A DNA stretch of 7,148 nt from an uncultured Lachnospiraceae bacterium (GTDB lineage Bacteria > Bacillota_A > Clostridia > Lachnospirales > Lachnospiraceae). The stretch lies in assembly GCA_900553635.1 (NCBI GenBank), contig USDU01000130.1, forward strand, positions 1 to 7,148, read 5' to 3'. The notes below the pieces were generated by a model. The model made no database searches. It was not told the origin of the DNA and saw only the letters and a program-made list of their open reading frames with translations. Positions 1-5,700 of the stretch are shown in pieces. Made by a program: the position numbers and the translations under genes. Within the stretch, counting starts at the first letter, position 1; every line of letters starts with the position of its first letter.

Positions 1-355
1 TGATGTAGGGGTCAGAGATAAGCTGTAAGAGGCCGTAGGCCACGCCGGTCATGATGCCGGTGCGCAGGCCGTACCAGTAACCGATGCAGCAGATAAACAG
101 CATGGAAAACAGGGTGACGGAGCCGCCCATGGGAGCCTCGAAAAGCTTCAGGAACGAAGTAATCATGGCCAGCGCCATGGCTGCCGCCGCGAAAACCAGA
201 TGCTTGGTTTTGAATCTGGTCTTGCCTCCGGTGACGTAGCAGGCCAGAATGAGAAGAAGCAGCATCAGAGCCACCAGGGCGCCATAGCCCAGGCCCGTCA
301 GGTTATAGGTGGTACCGCCGTACTCGTCCACCAGCTTCGTAGCAAAAAGTGACAT
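1..355 (-). CDS. thiT: Thiamine ECF transporter S component ThiT (partial, N-terminal 118 residues)
   Basis: ThiT is the membrane-embedded thiamine-binding subunit of an energy-coupling-factor transporter; it works with the shared EcfA/EcfA'/EcfT module, which is not in this window. The visible protein has a hydrophobic segment at about residues 22-41, a basic loop (KTRFKTKH, 45-52), a second segment at about 53-72, and then the family signature: P-M-G-G-S-V-T-L at 75-82, S-M-L at 84-86, and the Tyr/Gly-rich stretch at 92-118 (Y-G-L-R-T-G at 95-100, Y-G-L-L-Q-L at 107-112). The first segment is extra compared with short ThiT proteins such as the Lactococcus one. The start is ATG at 355-353, with an AAGGAGGA site 7 nt upstream. 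The gene is read out of the window at base 1; family length suggests roughly half is missing. The TPP riboswitch in its leader independently supports thiamine as substrate. Confidence 0.93.
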   Translation of the reverse strand, partial: MSLFATKLVDEYGGTTYNLTGLGYGALVALMLLLLILACYVTGGKTRFKTKHLVFAAAAMALAMITSFLKLFEAPMGGSVTLFSMLFICCIGYWYGLRTGIMTGVAYGLLQLISDPYI

Positions 356-362
356 AAAAAAA

Positions 363-370
363 TCCTCCTT
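363..370 (-). promoter_or_regulatory. Shine-Dalgarno site of thiT, embedded in a hairpin arm
   Basis: On the minus strand the sequence AAGGAGGA is separated from the thiT ATG by exactly seven T residues (356-362). It is a near-perfect anti-16S match, so it fixes the start codon. Its AGGAGG core is also the 3' arm of the expression-platform hairpin of the TPP riboswitch. Confidence 0.9.
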
Positions 371-394
371 AGGTATGAAAAATTTCACAGGAGG
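364..394 (-). promoter_or_regulatory. Riboswitch expression platform: SD-sequestering hairpin with U-tract
   Basis: In the thiT RNA, CCUCCU (plus-strand 389-394) can pair perfectly with AGGAGG (364-369), the Shine-Dalgarno core. The 19-nt interval contains a small inner complementarity (UGAA/UUCA). The hairpin is followed by A and then U7 (356-362), so it has the form of both a translation-blocking helix and an intrinsic terminator. An alternative pairing exists: the 5' P2 strand of the aptamer, AGGGGA (479-484), is complementary to UCCCCU (392-397), which overlaps the anti-SD strand. Inferred logic: when TPP is bound, P2 holds AGGGGA, the anti-SD strand is free to cover the SD, and ThiT is off. 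Without TPP the alternative pairing frees the SD. Confidence 0.7.
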
Positions 395-404
395 GGATAC
401 AAAA

Positions 405-490
405 GATGCTTCCTTACGCCGGTACTAACCGGTTCAACTAATGAGGGTCAACACAGAAGTGTATTCTCAGCCTTTGGCTCCCCTAGCTGT
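405..490 (-). promoter_or_regulatory. TPP riboswitch (THI element) aptamer
   Basis: Read on the minus strand, the conserved TPP-aptamer blocks appear in order: GGGGAGCC (476-483), GGCUGAGA (465-472, the pyrimidine-binding J3/2 block), ACCCU (444-448, pairing with AGGG to form P2), and then CCGGUUAGUACCGGCGUAAGG with its P5 stem CCGG/CCGG in place of the usual CUGG/CCAG. GGAAGC and the P1 3' side close the element. P3 is minimal (AGCC-AAA-GGCU), and a short ACAC/GUGU hairpin lies between the GAGA block and ACCCU. The usual CUGAU of the P4/J4-5 region aligns with UUGAA here, so it is somewhat diverged. The element sits between the thiT promoter and thiT, as expected for repression of thiamine uptake by intracellular TPP. 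Confidence 0.93.
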
Positions 491-508
491 CGCTATGTGA
501 TTAATTCC

Positions 509-537
509 ACTATAGGGTAATTGGGAAAGAAAGTCAA
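509..537 (-). promoter_or_regulatory. thiT promoter (sigma-A type)
   Basis: On the minus strand there is TTGACT (-35, plus-strand 532-537), a 17-nt spacer, and TATAGT (-10, 509-514). The predicted transcription start near 502 lies about a dozen bases upstream of the TPP aptamer, so the leader would hold the aptamer and little else. Confidence 0.85.
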
Positions 538-539
538 GA

Positions 540-558
540 GAAAACATTTTGTGTTTTC
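540..558. repeat. Inverted repeat abutting the thiT -35 box
   Basis: GAAAACA (540-546) and TGTTTTC (552-558) are a perfect 7-bp inverted repeat around TTTTG. The repeat begins 3 bp upstream of the thiT -35 hexamer, where an activator or repressor could bind. No matching regulator is visible, so the role is a guess. Confidence 0.5.
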
Positions 559-570
559 GTGAGTAAATAG

Positions 571-618
571 TGATGCTCAGGCGCGAAATTACGCGGAATG
601 CGTAATTTCTGTGCATCG
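571..618. repeat. Large palindrome between the divergent promoters
   Basis: The core is a perfect 9-bp inverted repeat, AAATTACGC (586-594) and GCGTAATTT (600-608), around GGAAT. An outer arm pair, TGATGC (571-576) with GCATCG (613-618), extends it after an unpaired internal stretch. The structure lies upstream of both promoters and is probably outside both transcripts, so it is more likely a protein site or a small extragenic palindromic element than an RNA hairpin. Confidence 0.65.
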
Positions 619-625
619 CGAAGCG

Positions 626-654
626 TGTTGCTGTGAACGAAGTGAACAGTAACA
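626..654. repeat. Inverted repeat just upstream of the esterase promoter
   Basis: TGTTGCTGT (626-634) pairs with ACAGTAACA (646-654): 9 bp with a single G-T pair and an 11-nt loop that itself contains GAACGAAGTGA. It ends 6 bp before the -35 hexamer TTGACA. A small CGC-GAA-GCG hairpin (617-625) lies between it and the larger palindrome. Confidence 0.6.
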
Positions 655-660
655 GAAGAT

Positions 661-689
661 TTGACAGGGGCAAAGAAGGGGCTTATACT
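661..689 (+). promoter_or_regulatory. Promoter of the esterase-CPBP operon
   Basis: TTGACA (661-666), a 17-bp spacer, and TATACT (684-689) make a near-consensus sigma-A promoter. Transcription would start near 696, giving a leader of about 75 nt before the ATG at 771. Confidence 0.88.
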
Positions 690-717
690 TGTAGAATATG
701 AATCCATATGGAATAGA

Positions 718-745
718 ACCCTGGTAGCCAAAGGTGAAACAGGGT
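718..745 (+). other. Leader hairpin in the esterase 5' UTR
   Basis: ACCCTG (718-723) and CAGGGT (740-745) can form a 6-bp stem with a 16-nt loop. It lies between the predicted transcription start and the ribosome-binding site GGAG (761-764). There is no U-tract after it, so it is not a terminator, and I could not match it to a known riboswitch class. Confidence 0.4.
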
Positions 746-770
746 CAAAGTATAAGAAACGGAGAATTCT

Positions 771-1634
771 ATGAACCGAGTACCGAACAATAAAAAAGTC
801 ATCTTTCTCTTAAGCGCCCTCTGTTGCCTTCTTCTGGTGTGCGTGAATATTTATCAGCAGAAAACCTGGCGGAGCATGGACCTGATTATTTTTATGGGCC
901 AGAGCAACATGAGCGGCGCAGGCGGCGACGCAAGTGCCGCGCCAAAGCTTACCGAAGGAGCCGGTTACGAGTATCGCGCCGTGACCGACCCGGATACCCT
1001 GCATGTACTGGAGGAGCCATTTGGGGAGAAGGAAAATCGCGGAGCCCTGGACGACACGGAGCTTCTGGAGCGCAAGGGCAGTCTGGTGACCTCCTTTGTA
1101 AACGCCTACTATGAGCAGACGAAGGTGCCGGTGGTGGCTGTATCCGCGTCCCGGGGCAGCTCTTCCCTGAACGGCTGGCTGACCAAGGGCCTGAAGGAGG
1201 AGACAGCCGATCGCCTGAACGCGGCGAAGGACTGCATGAAGAAAGAAAAAATTCATGTGTATCACACCTACATGGTCTGGTTCCAGGGCGAGGCCGATGC
1301 AAATCTGGAGACTACGGTCGATGAATACAAGGCGCAGCTTGCCGAACTGGTCTCCTACATGAAGGAGCAGGGCGTGGAAAAATGTTTTCTGATTCAGCTT
1401 GGTCCGGATCTGACTGACCCGGCGAAGCACCAGGCTGTGATGGACGCGCAGCTTGCGGCCTGTGAGGAAAATGAGAATCTGATCTTGGTGTCTACCCTTC
1501 CGGCGGAGCTGACTGACGCGGATCTGCGGGATGAACTGGGCATCCATTACAACCAGGAGGCTCTGAATCTCATCGGCGCGGACGCCGGAAAAAATGCGGG
1601 AGCGTATGTGAAAGAGCATGGATCAGAAAAATAG
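771..1634 (+). CDS. Membrane-anchored SGNH esterase, sialate O-acetylesterase/CE6-like
   Basis: A 287-residue protein. A basic start (K8-K9) and a hydrophobic stretch at about 10-27 form a signal anchor or signal peptide; Cys18/Cys19 do not make a good lipobox, so the catalytic part probably sits outside the cell on a membrane tether. The hydrolase part shows the SASA/CE6 blocks: F-M-G-Q-S-N-M at 41-47 with nucleophile Ser45, S-R-G-S-S at 127-131, and V-W-F-Q-G-E-A-D at 169-176, close to the family W-x-Q-G-E-x-D block. The likely catalytic His is H259 in G-I-H-Y-N. The usual Asp three residues before it (D-x-x-H) is Leu256; Asp254 is the nearest acid. The family removes O-acetyl groups from sialic acid, xylan or similar sugars; the substrate here is unknown. 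The ATG at 771 has GGAG 6 nt upstream. First gene of a likely operon. Confidence 0.82.
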   Translation: MNRVPNNKKVIFLLSALCCLLLVCVNIYQQKTWRSMDLIIFMGQSNMSGAGGDASAAPKLTEGAGYEYRAVTDPDTLHVLEEPFGEKENRGALDDTELLERKGSLVTSFVNAYYEQTKVPVVAVSASRGSSSLNGWLTKGLKEETADRLNAAKDCMKKEKIHVYHTYMVWFQGEADANLETTVDEYKAQLAELVSYMKEQGVEKCFLIQLGPDLTDPAKHQAVMDAQLAACEENENLILVSTLPAELTDADLRDELGIHYNQEALNLIGADAGKNAGAYVKEHGSEK

Positions 1635-2424
1635 TCTTGGTAAAACCCTGTGGGAGCTGGCCATGCCGTTCCTGCTGTATGTGAGTCTGAATATGGCAAT
1701 CCAGGCGGCACTGGAATTGTGCTTTTTCGAATTTTTTACAGCTCCGGAGCATGCAGTCTGGGAGCTGGCTGCTGTTAATGCCATTGAAATTCCAATTTTT
1801 CACAGGATGTATTGTGAAGATCGCATTCGTGGGCAGGCGGATGGGCAGAAAACGCGCAGCAGCGGAAAAACTGCCGCCTGGAAAAAGCAGCCCCGGATAA
1901 GCCGGCTGATTCTGGCGATCCTGGGTGGTCTGTTCCTGGGCCGCGGCTTCAACCTGTTGATTGGCCTAACGCCATTACCCACCCTGTTTCCGGGCTATGA
2001 GACGGCCAGCGACAGCCTGTATACGGGAAGTCTTCTGTCTCTGGTGGCGGCCAGTGTGGTGACGGCCCCGCTCCTGGAAGAACTTCTGGTGCGGGGAATT
2101 CTCTACCGGAATCTGAAAAAGGTGTTGCAGAACCCTTATGCAGCTATTGTTTGCGCGTCCCTGCTCTTTGGTATTCTTCACGGTAATCTGGTGCAGGGGC
2201 TGTTCGCGTTCCTGATCGGTTTGTACCTGAATTGGGTTTACGAGGCGGAAGGTTCGCTTCCTCCGGCGATTCTGGCCCATGCGGCGGTTAATGGATCTAC
2301 CATTTTCATGGAAATGAAACCAGAGTGGCAGAGTGTGCTTTACGGCAATCTGCCTTTGTATCTGACGGTGACGGCGGTATGTCTGCTGGCAGGATTTTGT
2401 ATATGGAAGAAATTTACAGTCTAG
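1618..2424 (+). CDS. CPBP family intramembrane metalloprotease (Abi/CAAX type)
   Basis: A 268-residue polytopic membrane protein. It shows the three CPBP motifs: E-E-L-L-V-R at 154-159 (EExxxR), F-G-I-L-H at 184-188 (FxxxH), and H-A-A-V-N at 221-225 (HxxxN). The two Glu and two His are the residues expected to form the catalytic site within the membrane. Hydrophobic segments lie at about 14-37, 96-117, 134-151, 174-190, 192-208, 214-228 and 241-262, with a basic soluble loop at about 67-93. The family includes CAAX-type proteases and bacteriocin-immunity proteins; the substrate cannot be inferred. The start at 1618 overlaps the esterase end by 17 nt and suggests translational coupling, but only weak SD (AAAGAG) precedes it. 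Met16 (1663) has GGGAG 6 nt upstream and is an alternative. I prefer 1618 because residues 11-19 resemble the start of the first membrane segment in relatives. Confidence 0.87.
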   Translation: MDQKNSLGKTLWELAMPFLLYVSLNMAIQAALELCFFEFFTAPEHAVWELAAVNAIEIPIFHRMYCEDRIRGQADGQKTRSSGKTAAWKKQPRISRLILAILGGLFLGRGFNLLIGLTPLPTLFPGYETASDSLYTGSLLSLVAASVVTAPLLEELLVRGILYRNLKKVLQNPYAAIVCASLLFGILHGNLVQGLFAFLIGLYLNWVYEAEGSLPPAILAHAAVNGSTIFMEMKPEWQSVLYGNLPLYLTVTAVCLLAGFCIWKKFTV

Positions 2425-2433
2425 CCAAGACAG

Positions 2434-2467
2434 AAAAAGCAGTTCCATTATGGGCTGCTTTTATTTT
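2434..2467 (+). terminator. Rho-independent terminator of the esterase-CPBP operon
   Basis: AAAAGCAG (2435-2442) pairs perfectly with CTGCTTTT (2455-2462), with an inner CCA/TGG pairing in the 12-nt loop. The 3' arm runs into a T-rich tract (TTTTATTTT). It starts 10 bp after the CPBP stop codon, the expected place for an operon end. Confidence 0.78.
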
Positions 2468-2589
2468 GCAGGTAATAAGCCAAAGCAGGTATTTGCATGA
2501 AAAAAAGATTGAAAAAAGTGAGAAGGAAATTGTTCGCACAGACCGCATTTTCATAAAAAAAAGAGAAAATATAGACACAATTCGTGCGG

Positions 2590-2633
2590 AAATTCAAAAT
2601 TCACAAATAATCTGACAATAATAAAAAAATTCA
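2590..2633. repeat. Three AAATTCA direct repeats upstream of the gltB promoter
   Basis: AAATTCA occurs at 2590-2596, 2597-2603 and 2627-2633. The first two are head to tail. The last two extend to a shared 9-mer AAAATTCAC (2596-2604 and 2626-2634) spaced 30 bp, close to three helical turns. The last copy ends 3 bp before the -35 hexamer. They could be a regulator site or an A/T-rich UP element; chance is possible in such AT-rich DNA. Confidence 0.45.
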
Positions 2634-2636
2634 CTC

Positions 2637-2665
2637 TTTACATACGAAAAAAATCGTTGTATAGT
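2637..2665 (+). promoter_or_regulatory. gltB: gltB promoter (sigma-A type)
   Basis: TTTACA (2637-2642), a 17-bp A-rich spacer, and TATAGT (2660-2665). Predicted start is near 2672, giving an 80-nt leader to the gltB ATG. Confidence 0.82.
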
Positions 2666-2675
2666 ACCAATAAAG

Positions 2676-2697
2676 TCAGAGCAGGACGCTGCACTGA
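2676..2697 (+). other. 5'-end hairpin in the gltB leader
   Basis: TCAG-A-GCAG (2676-2684), loop GACG, CTGC-A-CTGA (2689-2697): two 4-bp helices stacked across an A-A mismatch. It lies a few bases from the predicted transcript start, where it could protect the mRNA 5' end or serve as a regulatory element. It has no U-tract and I do not recognise a riboswitch family. Confidence 0.5.
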
Positions 2698-2740
2698 AGA
2701 ATAATAATTGAAAATTCCAAACAAGCGAGTTCAAGGATCT

Positions 2741-2746
2741 GGAGGG
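2741..2746 (+). promoter_or_regulatory. gltB: gltB ribosome-binding site
   Basis: GGAGGG sits 6 nt before the ATG at 2753. It fixes a start that gives a 17-residue propeptide before the catalytic Cys18, close in sequence and length to that of other Firmicute glutamate synthases. Confidence 0.88.
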
Positions 2747-2752
2747 ATAGGT

Positions 2753-5700
2753 ATGAGCCAACAGAGCATGGGATTGTATGACCCGCGATTTGAGCACGAT
2801 AACTGCGGTATCGGTGCAGTGGTCAACATCAAAGGATTGAAAAGTCACGAGACCGTGGCGAACGCATTGAAAATTGTAGAGAACCTGGAACACAGGGCCG
2901 GCAAAGACGCCGAAGGTAAGACTGGAGACGGAGTAGGAATCTTATTACAGATATCACATAAGTTCTTCTCCCAGGCAGTCAAACCTCTCGGCGTCTTTTT
3001 AGGTGAAGAAAGAGATTACGGTATCGGAATGTTCTTCTTCCCCCAGGATGAGCTGAAGCGCAACCAGGCCCGGAAGATGTTCGAGATCATCGTGGAAAAG
3101 GAGGGCATGGAGTTCCTGGGCTGGAGAGAGGTTCCTACCGTACCTTCCGTTCTCGGAACCAAGGCGCTGGAAAAGATGCCGTGCATCATGCAGGGCTTCG
3201 TGAAGCGTCCGGCGAATGTGGAAAAGGGACTGGATTTCGATCGGAAGCTCTATGTGGCCCGCCGGACCTTTGAGCAGTCCAACGACGATACCTACGTGGT
3301 ATCCCTTTCCAGCAGAACCATTGTATACAAGGGCATGTTCCTGGTACATCAGCTGCGTTCCTTCTTCCAGGATCTGCAGGATGAGAATTACGAATCGGCC
3401 ATCGCCATCGTACATTCCCGTTTCAGTACCAATACAAACCCCAGCTGGGAGAGAGCTCATCCAAACCGTTTTATCGTACACAACGGCGAGATCAACACCA
3501 TCCAGGGCAACGCGGACAAGATGCTGGCCCGGGAGGAAACCATGGAGTCCAGCCATCTGAAAAAAGATCTGAACAAGGTGCTTCCGGTGGTTAATGCATC
3601 CGGTTCCGACTCCGCCATGCTGGATAATACCCTGGAGTTCCTGGTTATGAGCGGTATGGATCTTCCGCTGGCCGTCATGATTACCATTCCGGAGCCCTGG
3701 GATAACAACAAGGCCATGTCTCAGAAAAAGCGTGATTTTTACCAGTATTACGCTACCATGATGGAGCCCTGGGACGGCCCGGCATCCATTCTGTTCAGCG
3801 ACGGCGATGTGATGGGAGCCGTTCTGGACCGCAACGGCCTTAGACCTTCCCGTTACTACATCACCACCGACGACACCCTGATTCTTTCCTCTGAGGTGGG
3901 CGTCCTGGACATCGACCCGACGAAGATTGTCATCAAAGAGCGTCTCCATCCTGGAAAAATGCTTCTGGTGGATACAGTCAAAGGTGAGGTCATCGACGAC
4001 GAGCATCTGAAAGAAAAATACGCTTCTGCGCAGCCCTACGGCGAGTGGCTGGACAGCAACCTGGTACAGTTAAAGGATCTGAAGATCCCCAATGAAAGAG
4101 TACCGGAGTTTTCCGCAGATGAGCGCAGAAAACTGCAGAAGTCCTTTGGATACAACTACGAGGAATACCGTACCTCCATCCTGCAGATGGCCCAGAACGG
4201 AGCCGAGGGTATCGGAGCCATGGGTATCGACACCCCGCTGGCGGCATTGTCCGAGGAGCATCCGCCGCTTTTTAACTATTTCAAGCAGCGGTTCGCCCAG
4301 GTTACCAATCCGCCCATCGACGCCATCCGTGAGGAAATCGTCACCTCTACCACCGTGTATGTGGGCAAGGAAGGAAATGTGCTGGAGGAGACCCCGGAAA
4401 ACTGCAGACTGCTTCGCATCAACCATCCGATTCTGACGAACACGGATATCCTGAAGATTAAGAGCATGAAGGTTCCCGGCTTCAAGGTAGAAGTGATTCC
4501 GATTACCTATTATAAAAATACCAGCCTGAAGAAGGCCATGGATCGTTTGTATGTGGAGGCGGACCGTGCTTATCGGGACGGCGCGAATATCCTGATTATC
4601 TCCGACCGGGGCGTGGATGAGAACCATGTGGCGATTCCGTCCTTGCTTGCGGTATCCGGACTGAACCAGCATCTGGTTACCACCAAGAAGCGTACCGGCG
4701 TGGCGTTGATTCTGGAGAGCGGCGAGCCCAGAGAGGTACATCATTTCGCAGCACTTTTAGGCTACGGCGCCTGTGCTATCAACCCCTATCTGGCACAGGA
4801 GACCATCCGGGAACTGGTATCATGCAAGCTGCTGAATAAAGATTATTACGCAGCCGTAGACGATTATAACAGCGCGGTACTTCATGGCATCGTAAAAATC
4901 GCTTCCAAGATGGGTATTTCCACCATCCAGTCCTATCAGGGCTCCAAGATCTTCGAGGCCATCGGTATCGACAAGAATGTGGTGGACGAGTACTTCACCA
5001 ATACCGTCAGCCGTGTGGGCGGCATCACTCTGGCAGACATCGAGAAACAGGCGGACGAGCTTCATTCCGCAGCCTTTGATCCCCTGGGACTGAACGTAGA
5101 CCTGACTCTGGAGAGCGTGGGACGCCATAAGAGCAGAAGCGGCGGCGAGAAGCATTTGTACAATCCGCAGACCATCCATCTGCTGCAGGAGTCCACAAAG
5201 CGGGGCGACTACAAGATGTTCAAGGAATATACGGAGCTTATCAACGGGGAAAATAACCGGGGCTATCTCCGGAGACTGATGGACTTCAACTATCCGAAGA
5301 AGGGTGTGCCCATTGAGGAAGTAGAGAGCGTGGATTCCATCGTGACCCGGTTTAAGACCGGAGCCATGTCCTACGGATCCATTTCCCAGGAGGCCCATGA
5401 ATGTCTGGCCATCGCCATGAACACTCTGCATGGCAAGTCCAACTCCGGTGAGGGCGGTGAGAGCCTGGAGCGTCTGGAAATCGGACCGGACGGCCTGAAC
5501 CGCTGTTCTGCCATCAAGCAGGTGGCTTCGGGACGTTTCGGCGTAACCTCCCGCTATCTGGTCAGCGCCAAAGAGCTGCAGATCAAGATGGCCCAGGGCG
5601 CGAAGCCCGGTGAGGGCGGCCATCTGCCGGGCGGAAAGGTGTATCCGTGGATTGCCAAGACCCGTCACTCCACGCCGGGCGTGAGCCTGATTTCCCCGCC

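Larger units (their letters stand above)
356..770. other. Divergent intergenic region between thiT and the esterase gene
   Basis: This 415-bp spacer has no credible gene. From left to right it holds the thiT ribosome-binding site and expression platform, the TPP aptamer, the leftward thiT promoter, three inverted repeats, the rightward promoter of the esterase operon, and that operon's leader of about 75 nt. Confidence 0.85.
2425..2752. other. AT-rich spacer between the CPBP gene and gltB
   Basis: No credible gene is seen in these 328 bp. The left end has the terminator of the preceding operon. Bases from about 2470 to 2589 are A-rich with nothing I can name. The right end has short direct repeats, the gltB promoter, a leader hairpin and the gltB ribosome-binding site. 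Confidence 0.8.

Noticed and set aside
540..660. CRISPR array or insertion-sequence end
   Set aside because: The repeats are inverted, not regularly spaced direct repeats, with no spacers; there is no transposase and no target-site duplication that I can see.
467..731. Two short minus-strand reading frames upstream of thiT
   Set aside because: They overlap the TPP aptamer, the thiT promoter and the palindromes, and have no plausible protein features.
810..1619. Minus-strand reading frame of 269 codons opposite the esterase gene
   Set aside because: The plus strand carries a promoter, SD and SGNH motifs; the antisense translation has no family features.
771..1634. Esterase as a lipoprotein via Cys18 or Cys19
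   Set aside because: The residues before these cysteines do not fit a lipobox (Leu or Cys at -1 instead of Gly/Ala/Ser), so a signal anchor is preferred.
2497..2556. 19-codon basic peptide frame (starts M-K-K-R-L-K-K) in the spacer before gltB
   Set aside because: No convincing SD, no promoter upstream, follows a terminator, and A-rich DNA readily gives Lys-rich frames.
2325..2615. 96-codon plus-strand frame across the CPBP 3' end and the spacer
   Set aside because: It overlaps the conserved CPBP frame, crosses the terminator and has no SD or recognisable domain.
2999..4006. Long minus-strand reading frame opposite gltB (335 codons); similar ones at 4070-4744, 4820-5953 and 6341-7096
   Set aside because: These lie antisense to an unambiguous, uninterrupted GltB with all family motifs. 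Their His/Gln/Leu-rich translations look like codon-bias shadows and have no recognisable domain.
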